A stretch of 64,000 nt of DNA from Roseivirga sp. (GTDB lineage Bacteria > Bacteroidota > Bacteroidia > Cytophagales > Cyclobacteriaceae): assembly GCA_021404565.1 (NCBI GenBank), contig JAAWWF010000026.1, positions 310,001 to 374,000 on the forward strand, read 5' to 3'. The position numbers and the translations under genes were made by a program. This document shows, piece by piece, positions 54,259 through 63,438 of this stretch (position 1 is the stretch's first letter; every line of letters starts with the position of its first letter). The notes under the pieces are model-generated. The model had not been told where the DNA came from. It saw only the letters and a program-made list of their open reading frames with translations, and ran no database searches.

Positions 54259-54693
54259 ATGAGATTGACCGTTTACCTTGCCGGAGAAATACACAGCAGC
54301 TGGAGGAATGAATTGCGTGATATGTGCGCTCACCTGCCAGTCGATTTTGTGGCCCCTATGGAAAACCACGATCAGTCTGATGCCATCGGAGAAGACATTC
54401 TGGGAGAGCAGGCGACCCCTTTGCTAAAGGACGATACGGCTTCCCAGTTCAACAACCTCAGAACGCGGGTACTAATGGCTAAGGCAGACGTGGTAATTGC
54501 CTATTTCGGAGAGAAGTATAAGCAATGGAATACAGCCATGGATGCTGGTATTGCGCTGGCCTCAGATAAACCACTGATTCTGATAAACGATGCAGCCTCA
54601 TCTCATGCATTGAAAGAATTGAGTAACAGAGCCCAGGCCACACTTACCTCTTTAGACCAGGCTGCCAAAGCGCTGGGCTATATTGTCATGTAA
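54259..54693 (+). CDS. ytoQ: YtoQ-family protein
   Basis: The ATG at 54259 (MRLTVYLAGEIHSSWRNELR) gives 144 residues, the usual length of the YtoQ family; the frame extended to 54130 has no family sequence before this. The conserved blocks are LTVYLAGEIHSSWR at the start, VAPMENHDQSDAIGEDILG near 33-51, and LRTRVLMAKADVVIAYFGEKYKQWNTAMDAG around 70-100 (given in parts: MAKADVVIAYFGEKYKQWN). The fold resembles nucleoside 2-deoxyribosyltransferases and TIR-like Rossmann proteins. The biochemical role is not known. Confidence 0.9.
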   Translation: MRLTVYLAGEIHSSWRNELRDMCAHLPVDFVAPMENHDQSDAIGEDILGEQATPLLKDDTASQFNNLRTRVLMAKADVVIAYFGEKYKQWNTAMDAGIALASDKPLILINDAASSHALKELSNRAQATLTSLDQAAKALGYIVM

Positions 54694-54911
54694 TATAATT
54701 CTCTAAAAAACTCTTCTGATTCCTAAAGTTTTCGTTGTGTTCGAATGCGGTCATTTGTTCCATTTGGGCCGATTTTTTGGCGTTTTGCCTGCGGTTTGTC
54801 GAAATAATTGGTAAAACGGTCTAAAAACACTCTGAACGGTGTATCCTTATTTTATTAAAGCAGTTATTAATACTGTTAACATTGGACTCTACAAAATTGC
54901 GTACAAGCGCA

Positions 54912-54980
54912 CTCTTCATAGTAGTAGAAAAAATGTTGATAATTCGGTTGTAGCGGGTACAGAAGGTACCCGCTTTTTTT
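54912..54980 (+). ncRNA. Candidate small RNA 3' end with terminator hairpin, copy A
   Basis: CTCTTCAT at 54912 opens the shared segment. AATTCGGTTGT (54941-54951) is followed by GCGGGTAC (54953-54960), the loop AGAAG, GTACCCGC (54966-54973) and seven Ts. The stem is perfect. It matches copy B at 35 of 40 bases through the hairpin, with one compensated base-pair change. The 5' end and promoter of the transcript are not clear. Confidence 0.5.
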
Positions 54981-55119
54981 ATGTCTAGACCTTATTATCG
55001 CTTGCCTCCTCCCCTTGAGAAATTTCTTAACGGCAACATTTTCACACCGCCATCCAACTTTCGTCTATAAAAATGCATCCTACTATTAGAATAAGTTTCT
55101 GCCAGAGCAGACTAAAGCT

Positions 55120-55182
55120 CTCTTCATGGTAAGCAGGGATGAAATTCGGTTGTTGCGGGCACGGAAGGTGTCCGCTTTTTTT
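55120..55182 (+). ncRNA. Candidate small RNA 3' end with terminator hairpin, copy B
   Basis: The same order as copy A: CTCTTCAT, AATTCGGTTGT (55143-55153), GCGGGCAC (55155-55162), loop GGAAG, GTGTCCGC (55168-55175) and seven Ts. The stem has one G-T pair. It ends 37 bases before the radA start, so it could also act as an attenuator for radA rather than end a separate RNA. Confidence 0.5.
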
Positions 55183-55219
55183 GTGGCCTCAACCGAAAAG
55201 CGTTTATATTGCCAGCCTT

Positions 55220-56596
55220 ATGGCCAAGGTGAAATCTCTCTTCGTTTGTCAAAATTGTGGTGCTAATTCTGCTAAGTGGATAGGAAAGTGTCCATCGTGT
55301 AGCGAGTGGAATACTTATGTAGAGGAGGTGGTACAGCCAGTGGATAAAACAACCGCCACCTGGCAGTCTCCTACTGAAAAGAATAAGGCACTTGCTAAGC
55401 CCTCACCAATCCAGGAAATTTCTTCACAGAGCGAAGAACGACTGGTCACTACAAATAGAGAACTCAACCGGGTTTTGGGAGGAGGATTGGTAGCGGGTTC
55501 ACTAGTGCTGATAGGCGGTGAACCAGGTATCGGTAAGTCTACCCTGATGCTTCAGGTTGCTCTGAATCAGCCTGCTACCAAAGTACTTTATGTCACCGGT
55601 GAAGAGAGCCAGCAACAAATTAAGATGAGGGCTGAGCGTATTGGTATCAGGTCCAGTAATTGCTTTATCCTGGCGGAGACCTCTACTCAGAACATTTTTT
55701 CTCAGATAAAGGAGGTGGTGCCTGATGTGCTCATCATAGATTCCATTCAAACCCTTCATACCAATAGGATAGAGTCGGCTGCCGGTAGCGTCTCCCAGGT
55801 ACGAGAGTGTACGGCTGAACTGATGAAATTTGCCAAAGAAACCAATACTCCCGTTTTTTTAGTGGGGCATATCACCAAAGACGGTGGACTGGCAGGACCA
55901 AAGGTGCTGGAACATATGGTGGACACGGTACTACAGTTTGAAGGTGATCGTCATTTGTCATATCGTATTTTACGCACCTCCAAAAACCGTTTTGGCTCTA
56001 CCTCTGAACTGGGCATATACGAAATGCAGGCCGGTGGGCTAAGGGAAGTTTCCAACCCCTCAGAGATTCTGATCTCTCAAAGGGCCGATGACCTGTCTGG
56101 GGTGGCAATAGGAGCGACCGTTGAAGGAAACCGGCCTTTGCTGATAGAAGTACAATCTCTGGTAAGTACAGCTACCTATGGTACACCTCAGCGGAGCTCT
56201 ACAGGTTTCGATGCCAAACGACTCAATATGCTCCTGGCGGTACTCGAAAAACGAGGAGGTTTCCGCCTGGGTACTCAGGACGTATTTCTGAATATGGCCG
56301 GAGGCATCAAAATCGAGGAGCCTGCACTGGACCTGGCTGTTTGTGCTTCAATCGTTAGCTCTTTGCATGATATTCCGATCTCGGAGAAGGTTTGCTTTGC
56401 AGCCGAGGTAGGTTTGGGTGGAGAGATCAGGGCGGTAAACCGCATAGAAAACCGGATTTCTGAAGCGCAAAAGCTGGGTTATGAGGTGATTTACATCTCT
56501 ACCTATAATACGAAAGGACTTGATCAGAAGAAGTTTGATATTACCATCAAACCTTATGCTAAGCTGGCTTCGGTATTTTCAGACCTGATGGGCTAA
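55220..56596 (+). CDS. radA: DNA repair protein RadA
   Basis: The ATG at 55220 (MAKVKSLFVC) gives 458 residues, the normal RadA size. A zinc finger uses Cys10, Cys13, Cys24 and Cys27 (CQNC, then CPSC). The RecA-like core has Walker A GEPGIGKST (101-108 region), LIIDSIQT as Walker B, and the RadA-specific KNRFG motif at 255-259. The C-terminal ~150 residues form the Lon-protease-like domain (LNMLLAVLEKRGGFRLGTQD, VNRIENRISEAQKLGY). RadA drives branch migration in recombinational repair. The gene starts soon after the copy-B hairpin. Confidence 0.97.
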   Translation: MAKVKSLFVCQNCGANSAKWIGKCPSCSEWNTYVEEVVQPVDKTTATWQSPTEKNKALAKPSPIQEISSQSEERLVTTNRELNRVLGGGLVAGSLVLIGGEPGIGKSTLMLQVALNQPATKVLYVTGEESQQQIKMRAERIGIRSSNCFILAETSTQNIFSQIKEVVPDVLIIDSIQTLHTNRIESAAGSVSQVRECTAELMKFAKETNTPVFLVGHITKDGGLAGPKVLEHMVDTVLQFEGDRHLSYRILRTSKNRFGSTSELGIYEMQAGGLREVSNPSEILISQRADDLSGVAIGATVEGNRPLLIEVQSLVSTATYGTPQRSSTGFDAKRLNMLLAVLEKRGGFRLGTQDVFLNMAGGIKIEEPALDLAVCASIVSSLHDIPISEKVCFAAEVGLGGEIRAVNRIENRISEAQKLGYEVIYISTYNTKGLDQKKFDITIKPYAKLASVFSDLMG

Positions 56597-56840
56597 CAGT
56601 AGGTTGCCATAAATCTTCTTTCTACACCAGGATTTTCTCCAAAACTGACGGGTAGAGTACATAAGCCTTAGTAATCAGCTTAAAGCAAAGAGTACAACCT
56701 CTAACTTTATTTTTGCCAAGCATCATTGGCTATATTGTTCAGGGCTTGTGGTGATTCTATCCCGGTATGTCGTTTAACTATCAATCTGATGCAACGATTA
56801 CATAGGGGGGCTTGGTTATCAGATCAAATTTATTAGAGAA

Positions 56841-57260
56841 ATGAAAAAGGTAAGAATCATAGTTTCAGGAATATTTTTGCTCCTAGCTGCGACAGCATTT
56901 GCGCAAAACAAAGAAGTAGTCTTTAGCGGAGAGTGGGAAAGGGAAAGCAGATGGACCACTTTTGAAGGCTCCTGGAAGATTGTCAAAAGCGGTGATAGCT
57001 ATACCGTGGAGCTCGGAGATGACTTTGAAGCGAAAAAAGCTCCGGATTTAAAGATCTTCCTGTCGAAGGCCCCGCTGGACAAAATCAGCGGAAAAAATGC
57101 AGTAAAACTGGGAACTCCGGTTCTCGTAGCGAAGCTTACCTCTTATGAGGGCAAGGCGAGCTATAAGATCCCTGTGGGAATCAATCCGGCTGATTTTACC
57201 ACGATTATTATCCATTGTGAAGAGTATTCCAAGCTCTGGGGAGGTTCATCACTGAAGTAG
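56841..57260 (+). CDS. Exported DM13-domain protein
   Basis: The 139-residue protein has a signal peptide (MKKVRIIVSGIFLLLAATAF, then AQ) and one DM13 domain. FEGSWKIVKSGDSYTVELGD, then KKAPDLKIFLSK, KLTSYEGKASYKIPVG and IIIHCEEYSKLWGGSSL follow the DM13 pattern of a beta-sandwich with a conserved Cys near the end (Cys131 here). DM13 domains are thought to take part in electron transfer or redox reactions with a cytochrome-like partner. The gene is alone. Upstream lies a TATTTTTG (56708-56715) that fits the -7 box but has no clear -33. Confidence 0.82.
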   Translation: MKKVRIIVSGIFLLLAATAFAQNKEVVFSGEWERESRWTTFEGSWKIVKSGDSYTVELGDDFEAKKAPDLKIFLSKAPLDKISGKNAVKLGTPVLVAKLTSYEGKASYKIPVGINPADFTTIIIHCEEYSKLWGGSSLK

Positions 57261-57267
57261 CCGAGTA

Positions 57268-58152
57268 CTATAGACCAAATCCCTTCCTGCCTTGAAGGCC
57301 TCCGGTATGCACAGCCACAATCCTAGTACCTGCCGGAAAAACTCCAGTTTCGATCAGTTCATAAATACCAAATAGCATTTTTGCAGTATACACCGGGTCG
57401 AGGGGAATGTGGTGCTGCTGTTCGAAGTTCTTCATAAAGTCTATCAGGCCGGGTTTAGTTTTGGCATAACCCCCAAAGTGATAATCTGTATTGATGGACC
57501 AGTTGGCAAAATGCTTGCCGGATTGTTTCAGTAAAAGGGCTACCTCTTTTTGGAGAAAATCACCCTTGAGGGAAGAGAAACCGATCACATTTGACCTTCC
57601 CTGGAGGCCTGAGATAAGTCCCGCTACAGTGCCTCCGGTACCAACCGGGCAACAGAGGTAATCAAAGTCTGTATCTATTTCGGTAACGATTTCTTCGCAC
57701 CCTCGAATGGCCAGCTCATTGGTCCCTCCCTCGGGAATCAGGTAGAAATCACCATATTGTTGTTTAAGCAACTTAATAGTATCTGACTCTGACTTTCTTC
57801 TATAGCTGGTCCTGTCTATATAGTGCAGTTGCATGCCTGCAGTTTTGGCGAAGGACAGGGTTGGGTTGAGTGGGAGATGCTCTTCGCCCCGAATGACCCC
57901 GATTGTTTCAAAGCCAAATTCTTTACCGGCCCCGGCCGTGGCGTAGATGTGATTCGAATAAGCCCCTCCAAAGGTAAGGAGCCAATTATGACCTAGCTTC
58001 TTGGCTTCCTCCAGGTTGTATTTGAGCTTGCGCCATTTGTTGCCTGAAATCACCGGATGGTTGAGATCTTCTCTCTTGATCAGCAGCTCTACCCCCTTTT
58101 TGGCCAGTCGAGGATCGTGAATCTGTATGATGGGGGTCGGCAGGCTTTCCAC
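57268..58152 (-). CDS. PLP-dependent D-cysteine desulfhydrase / ACC deaminase-like enzyme
   Basis: The 294-residue protein belongs to fold-type II PLP enzymes. The cofactor lysine is Lys39 in ISGNKWRKLKYNL, and the substrate loop is TFGGAYSNHIYATAGAG (about 60-76), with the SNH motif typical of ACC deaminases and D-cysteine desulfhydrases. The glycine-rich phosphate loop CCPVGTGGTVAGLISGL lies near 166-182. Substrates of the family are D-cysteine or 1-aminocyclopropane-1-carboxylate; the residues that separate these were not assessed. It is somewhat shorter than classical ACC deaminases (about 340). Divergent from the pseudouridine synthase gene. Confidence 0.88.
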   Translation of the reverse strand: MESLPTPIIQIHDPRLAKKGVELLIKREDLNHPVISGNKWRKLKYNLEEAKKLGHNWLLTFGGAYSNHIYATAGAGKEFGFETIGVIRGEEHLPLNPTLSFAKTAGMQLHYIDRTSYRRKSESDTIKLLKQQYGDFYLIPEGGTNELAIRGCEEIVTEIDTDFDYLCCPVGTGGTVAGLISGLQGRSNVIGFSSLKGDFLQKEVALLLKQSGKHFANWSINTDYHFGGYAKTKPGLIDFMKNFEQQHHIPLDPVYTAKMLFGIYELIETGVFPAGTRIVAVHTGGLQGRKGFGL

Positions 58153-58245
58153 AGCCCGAAGTTAATCATATCTTTGGTGCGGAAGATAAGTGGATATGGC
58201 TGGAATATTAACCTATGCGACCGCTTGTCATCTAAATCAGATCTA

Positions 58246-59271
58246 ATGAAGGAAGAAGGTTTTAACGAAGAGCAGGACGAATTATTCGAGCACCATCGCA
58301 TTGTATGCGACCCGGGGCAAGAGCTGTTGCGGATTGATAAATTCTTGATGGACCGGCTTCCTAATGTAACGCGTAACAAGGTACAACAGGGGATTAAGGA
58401 AGGTTTTGTGAAGGTGAATGAGGCTGAAGTAAAGCCAAATTACAAGGTCCACCCTGGTGATGAAATAGTCATTGCTTTACCAGAGCCGCCCCGTGAAACC
58501 GAGCTGCTTGGCGAAGACATTCCCCTGAACATCATTTATGAAGATGATGATCTGCTGGTGGTGAATAAGGAGGCTGGTATGGTAGTGCATCCGGCCTATA
58601 ATAACTGGACGGGCACCCTGGTAAATGCTTTGGTACATCATTTTCAGAATCTGCCCACTATGAAAGACAATGAGGGCCGGCCTGGTTTGGTGCATAGAAT
58701 TGACAAGGATACTTCCGGCTTGCTCGTTATTGCCAAATCCGAAAAAGCCATGTCAGGCCTGGCCAAGCAGTTCTTCGACCATAGCATTGAGCGTACTTAT
58801 AACGCACTGGTATGGGGGGAACCTTCAGAAGATCGGGCCACCATTGATGTAAACCTGGGGCGTAGCGAGAAGGATCGCAGGGTCACCGTGGCGATTGAGG
58901 ACGGCTCCCGTGGGCGAAGAGCCATTACGCATTATAAAGTGCTCAAAAGGTTACGTTATGTGAGCTTTATCCAGTGTAATCTTGAGACTGGCCGTACTCA
59001 CCAGATCAGGGCTCATATGAAGCATGTAGGCCATACCCTGTTTAACGATGCTACTTATGGTGGAAACAAACTGCTGAAAGGCACCCAGTTTTCTAAGTAC
59101 AAATCATTTGTCGATAACTGCTTTAAGCTAATGCCCAGACAGGCACTTCATGCCAAATCACTGGGTTTTATCCATCCGATTACCAAAGAGAAAATGCAAT
59201 TCGACTCGGAGCTGCCTGATGACTTCAAGACGGTATTGGAGAAGTGGGAAGCCTATGTACAGTTTACCTAG
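58246..59271 (+). CDS. RluA-family 23S rRNA pseudouridine synthase (RluD-like)
   Basis: The start at the ATG at 58246 (MKEEGFNEEQDE) gives 341 residues; upstream ATGs are in the divergent gene. An S4 RNA-binding domain occupies about 27-90 (RIDKFLMDRLPNVTRNKVQQ and KVHPGDEIVI). The pseudouridine synthase domain has DDLLVVNKEAGMVVHPA and the catalytic GLVHRIDKDTSGLL with Asp153. Blocks LETGRTHQIRAHMKHVGH and PRQALHAKSLGFIHP complete the family set. RluD-type enzymes modify helix 69 of 23S rRNA; the exact target is not certain. Confidence 0.94.
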   Translation: MKEEGFNEEQDELFEHHRIVCDPGQELLRIDKFLMDRLPNVTRNKVQQGIKEGFVKVNEAEVKPNYKVHPGDEIVIALPEPPRETELLGEDIPLNIIYEDDDLLVVNKEAGMVVHPAYNNWTGTLVNALVHHFQNLPTMKDNEGRPGLVHRIDKDTSGLLVIAKSEKAMSGLAKQFFDHSIERTYNALVWGEPSEDRATIDVNLGRSEKDRRVTVAIEDGSRGRRAITHYKVLKRLRYVSFIQCNLETGRTHQIRAHMKHVGHTLFNDATYGGNKLLKGTQFSKYKSFVDNCFKLMPRQALHAKSLGFIHPITKEKMQFDSELPDDFKTVLEKWEAYVQFT

Positions 59272-59289
59272 AGTCTGTCTATAAAGCCC

Positions 59290-61671
59290 TTATTCAAGTT
59301 GCAATTCATAAACCCCGTTACCGTGAGTGGCAGCACGCAGCAGGCGGTTTTTGTGAGCCAGCATCAACTGAATGACCTGAACCCCTGAAGGTATTTCACC
59401 TCCTTTCAGTTTCTCCCAATGCTCGCCATTGTCAGCGGTTCGGAAAACCCCATAATCATTACCGGCAAAGAGCTGACCTTCGACTTTTGGGTCGGGAATA
59501 CAGTCTGAGGTATGCACATTGGGCAGGCCTTTTCCGTCTATACATCGCCATGCTGAATGCTCATCTCTCCAGAAATCCTCTATCGTCCATATGTGTCCGC
59601 CCTGTGGATCTGAGAAGGTCATGTATACCTTTCCGGGTTTATCCGGGTGGATGCGCAATGAAGTAGGTTCACGATGTCGATGCTCCATATCAATGCCTCG
59701 GGTGTGTTCAGACCAGGTACGTCCTCCGTTCGTGCTTTTGAATACGCTCATCCAGGAATACCTGGGTGCAGTGGCTATGATCAGGTGGTCGTCTTTTTCA
59801 GGATGCACGGCCAGGCGCAGGATGGGATTACCGTCCAGGTCTTCTCCCAGGTTGGTAGGAATCCAGGTTTCACCTGCAGGAGTATTGGTTTTGTGGCGTC
59901 CGGGTGCCGCTTTTACTTTGACACCTGTGGAACGTAATACAATGTCACGTGTGGCGTAAAGTACTCCGGGGTTTGATGGCGCTGCGACTAAAGGGGCATT
60001 CCAGCTGGTAGTGTTGAGCACGCTAGGGCTGCGCTGGAAGGCATCGGGTGCGGTGATGAAGTTTTTACCTCCGTTGTTACTGTCGGGTGCATCTGGTCCG
60101 TTCTTGGGATTCTTTGAGTAGACCCTGCCGACACGGGTATTTAGCTGCACGCCAGCAAATACGATATCATTTGTATCGTCATAAGCTACAAAGCCTCCTT
60201 CAAAGCCATAACCATCCACCAGTTTCCATTTCGGACTGCCGTTGTATTGTAGATATCCTGCACCATAGTCCTGGGCGTTAAAGGCAAGGAAATGATCGTC
60301 TTTTGCAGATGTTGCCCCATCGGGGTAGAACTGGATCGTATTGTAGCCTTTGTTGCAACGCACGAGAGAGGCTCCCTTGTCGGTTGATCTGAAAATCCCC
60401 TGATCTACCGCGAAATAAATTACGGAAGGGTCGTTCGGAGCTACCACAATGGCATGGTAATCTACCAGCGTGATGCTGTCGTTCAACTTATCGTATACCG
60501 AAGAGTAGATCGCCCGGTGTTTGGCCGGGGTATTTCCGTTGCCGTTATCGTCCATTTCGTGATCTTTGGCCAGCGATCTGCCGCCATCGTAGCTGCGATA
60601 CATCACTTCCCCGGCCACCATCAAATCAAATGGTGAATCAGGCATTACTGCCAGGCCCAGTGCATACCAGCCCTGACTACCGGCATAAGAGCCTTTGTTT
60701 ACGATATCCCATGAGGCACCCCCGTCCATAGAGCGGCAGAGATAGTTGACCGGCTCCAGTGTTCGTTCACTTACAAAGTGGGCTTTGTACATCTGTTGAA
60801 TGTCCCCGGGCTGGCCGGCATCATCTCCGCTCTGGGCGATTCCGGCACCTGAGTATTCGAAACCGATTTTGTTGCCAATGCTGACATAAACCACGTTGGG
60901 ACTGCTTGGCGAACGGGCGAGTATGGCCTTGCCTACCCAGCTGATGGGCAGGCCTCTTATAAGTTTGTGCCAGCTGGTCCCGCCATCTTTGCTGCGATAA
61001 ATGCCGCGTTCGGGACGCCCCAGGCCCCCGGTGGCTACAATCAGATCATCGGGGTTAGCGGTGTTGACAGAGATACTGGTAACCATCTTTACATCCAGGG
61101 ATTTTTTCCATTGATCGTGTTTGGGTAATTCTCCCGGGGCTCCCCCTTCGGCACGCCAAACGCCTTCAGTGGTGGCAGCCCAGACGGTGGTTTTGCCTTG
61201 CTTGTCGATACAAACAGCCAGGTCCTGTATTCCGGTTGTTCCCAGATCGGTCCAGTCCAGACAAAGCGACCAGGATTGGCCGCCATCAACACTGCCCAGT
61301 ATGCCGAAGCCATATGAACCACGAGTGGTGATCACATCGAAGCCTTTGCGGGCCTGATTGTATCCGTATACCTCACCGGTACCTACATAGATGGTTTCCG
61401 GGCAGTCGGGATGAAAGGCTACGGCCCCCACTCCCGTAACCGGATGTCCTGTATCGACCATCTTCCAGTTTTCGGCACCATCCGTGCTGCGCCATAGCCC
61501 ACTGCTGGCAGAGCCACAATAGACATGTTTAGCATCCGTGGGGTCAATGGCGATACAAAGTGCGCGCGAACCGAAGCCTTTTGGGCCTATGAACTTCCAG
61601 TCATGGCTGGACTCGTCAATTGATTTTGTCAGTTTGAAAGTAGCTGAATCAGTCGTCTGTGTGTTACTCAT
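59290..61671 (-). CDS. BNR/sortilin-type beta-propeller repeat protein
   Basis: The 793-residue protein is built from repeated propeller strands with Asp-box motifs (S/T-x-D-x-G-x-x-W). Examples are STDGAENWKMV, SVDGGQSWSLC, SKDGGTSWHKL, STNGGRTWSEH and TADNGEHWEKL, each in a LWR/VFR-S-x-D-GG context. This is the VPS10/sortilin-like or BNR repeat layout of exo-acting glycosidase-like proteins, but no glycoside hydrolase catalytic residues are evident. No signal peptide, lipobox or C-terminal sorting domain is seen (it begins MSNTQTTDSATFKL), which is odd for this class. Location is therefore uncertain. Convergent with the pseudouridine synthase gene. Confidence 0.82.
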   Translation of the reverse strand: MSNTQTTDSATFKLTKSIDESSHDWKFIGPKGFGSRALCIAIDPTDAKHVYCGSASSGLWRSTDGAENWKMVDTGHPVTGVGAVAFHPDCPETIYVGTGEVYGYNQARKGFDVITTRGSYGFGILGSVDGGQSWSLCLDWTDLGTTGIQDLAVCIDKQGKTTVWAATTEGVWRAEGGAPGELPKHDQWKKSLDVKMVTSISVNTANPDDLIVATGGLGRPERGIYRSKDGGTSWHKLIRGLPISWVGKAILARSPSSPNVVYVSIGNKIGFEYSGAGIAQSGDDAGQPGDIQQMYKAHFVSERTLEPVNYLCRSMDGGASWDIVNKGSYAGSQGWYALGLAVMPDSPFDLMVAGEVMYRSYDGGRSLAKDHEMDDNGNGNTPAKHRAIYSSVYDKLNDSITLVDYHAIVVAPNDPSVIYFAVDQGIFRSTDKGASLVRCNKGYNTIQFYPDGATSAKDDHFLAFNAQDYGAGYLQYNGSPKWKLVDGYGFEGGFVAYDDTNDIVFAGVQLNTRVGRVYSKNPKNGPDAPDSNNGGKNFITAPDAFQRSPSVLNTTSWNAPLVAAPSNPGVLYATRDIVLRSTGVKVKAAPGRHKTNTPAGETWIPTNLGEDLDGNPILRLAVHPEKDDHLIIATAPRYSWMSVFKSTNGGRTWSEHTRGIDMEHRHREPTSLRIHPDKPGKVYMTFSDPQGGHIWTIEDFWRDEHSAWRCIDGKGLPNVHTSDCIPDPKVEGQLFAGNDYGVFRTADNGEHWEKLKGGEIPSGVQVIQLMLAHKNRLLRAATHGNGVYELQLE

Positions 61672-62049
61672 GGAAAAATCATTTGGTCAGATATAAATGA
61701 AGTGCCTGCTAGTATGGCTCAGGCTAAAAAAATCACTGTATTGAATCTAAACATAATGATAAAAGGCTGAAAATGACTGATATTTTATGATCATAGTCAT
61801 CTCGTGATCCGAGAAGAATTTGATTCAAACTGTCAAAAGTTCTATACAGAAACCAAGGGAATTATGATCCCAAAAGTAATGAAAGTATAAGGGGTACAAA
61901 CCCCAAACTCGTTTTCCGAAGACTATTCCAAACTCATACCGATACCTGTGCTGCTGGTTATACCACCGAATATATGGTCACTCAAAATCGCTAATTTACA
62001 GTAAGATGATTGTTAGGCTTGCTAACCACTTCTATCAGAACTGAGGAAT
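61672..62049. other. 378-base intergenic region
   Basis: No gene is apparent. Two small inverted repeats are present: GGGGT-ACAA-ACCCC (61891-61904) and ATGACT paired with AGTCAT about 16 bases later (near 61771-61800). Neither is followed by a T-tract. It separates the divergent BNR gene and AraC-family membrane regulator, so promoters for both should lie here, but no clear -33/-7 pair was found. Confidence 0.45.
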
Positions 62050-63210
62050 ATGTTGCAGATAAACATCATAGGACTAAGCATTCTGGCTCTTTTTCTTTTG
62101 GCCATTATCAGAAAGAAGAACAAGAGACAAAGCGACTATGCCCTTATGTCCACTATCCTTTTGATAGCCGGGGTATTTCTTAGCTATATGTGGGTAAATG
62201 AGGGTGTAAATCTGGCAAATCTCATTCTACAAAACCTGGTTTCAGTATATATTCTACCCTCGTTTCTGGTGTATGCCATGCTGCTGATCAAAGGTGAAAT
62301 GGGCATTCGAAAAAGCTGGTGGTGGTTTGGAAGTATTGCCATCACGTTTACAGCATTTATCATAATTGATTTCATCTTTCTCACAGATTATGGTCCAGAT
62401 AAGATTGAAGGGCTCGCGAAGTCACCACCTATGATTTATCGCGTATTCTACCGTGTGAATCAGGGGTTCAGCATCATCTCACTCATATGGTTTTTAAAAC
62501 AACTGAAGGAATATGACCAAAAATTAAAGGAGCAGTATTCCTCAATTGAGCCAATCAGACTTGGTTGGCTTAAGACGTTTACCTGGCTTTATCTTATACT
62601 TAGTGCGCTCACCTTAGTCATTTTGTTGGCCTACAGTTTTGGAATTATAAATGATACAGGTACTAATTACTTTATTGTCTATGGAGCGATGATTCTGTCG
62701 CTCTTTTATCTATGCTACCATGGAATCAGGCAATACACGATTGCTGAGTTTTATGAGAAAACGGAACGGCAAAAGGAAGATTTAAAAGCCTCAGAAGAGC
62801 CTGAAACATCAAAGCCTTCCTTGAATGGCAATCAACCGAAATACAGTAGTTCTTCGTTGTCAGAGGAAGCAATGAAAGCCCTATATTCTCAAATCGAAAT
62901 GCTTTTCGAGGAGGAGCAAATCTATCTGGAACCAGAACTTAAAATCAGACATATCGCTTCTGAACTGAAGGTCAACTCTCATAATGTTTCTCAAACACTC
63001 AATACAGTGGCGGGGAAATCATTCTACGATTATGTAAATAAGTATCGGGTTGAGCGTTTCAAGGAGTTATTATCAAATCCTGAAAATCGGAAGTTTACCA
63101 TCCTTGGCCTTGGTCTTGAAAGTGGATTTAACTCAAAGGCCTCCCTGAATCGTGTCTTCAAACAATACATAGGCGTTTCTCCAATAGAATTTCAAAAACA
63201 ATCGTCTTAG
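62050..63210 (+). CDS. Membrane-bound AraC-family transcriptional regulator
   Basis: The 386-residue protein has about seven membrane segments in its first ~240 residues (for example IIGLSILALFLLAIIRKK, ALMSTILLIAGVFLSYMWV and YFIVYGAMILSLFYLCYHG). A charged linker follows (~245-275), then an AraC HTH domain at about 285-386, with IRHIASELKVNSHNVSQTLN and LGLESGFNSKASLNRVFKQY, then GVSPIEFQKQ. Membrane-anchored AraC regulators with 7TM-like sensor parts are known from Bacteroidota and spirochaetes, sensing envelope or carbon signals. The outer-membrane-barrel gene 230 bases downstream is a possible target. The ligand is unknown. Confidence 0.88.
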   Translation: MLQINIIGLSILALFLLAIIRKKNKRQSDYALMSTILLIAGVFLSYMWVNEGVNLANLILQNLVSVYILPSFLVYAMLLIKGEMGIRKSWWWFGSIAITFTAFIIIDFIFLTDYGPDKIEGLAKSPPMIYRVFYRVNQGFSIISLIWFLKQLKEYDQKLKEQYSSIEPIRLGWLKTFTWLYLILSALTLVILLAYSFGIINDTGTNYFIVYGAMILSLFYLCYHGIRQYTIAEFYEKTERQKEDLKASEEPETSKPSLNGNQPKYSSSSLSEEAMKALYSQIEMLFEEEQIYLEPELKIRHIASELKVNSHNVSQTLNTVAGKSFYDYVNKYRVERFKELLSNPENRKFTILGLGLESGFNSKASLNRVFKQYIGVSPIEFQKQSS

Positions 63211-63438
63211 ACCTTGCCGGCCTGAATGGCTTCCTATAACTATGCCCGGACTCAATGTCGTTGAGTTAGTCGAATAGAGATTCATAACACCAATTCACCC
63301 CAAGCCCTGAAGGGTGGTAAGAACTAATTAGCTACTCCATCCAGTACTCTTCAAAAACAGGACTCAAATCATTACCTGAGGCGCTTGAGATGATTTGCCT
63401 GAGCAATTTTGGGTATACAATCAAAAACTCAAATACTC

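Larger units (their letters stand above)
54694..55219. other. 526-base intergenic region containing two related hairpin elements
   Basis: There is no convincing gene between ytoQ and radA. Two copies of a hairpin element, listed separately at 54912-54980 and 55120-55182, occupy the second half. The first ~220 bases are AT-rich without clear motifs. The frame from 55139 that runs into radA is a 5' extension of radA and has no domain content. Confidence 0.6.
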
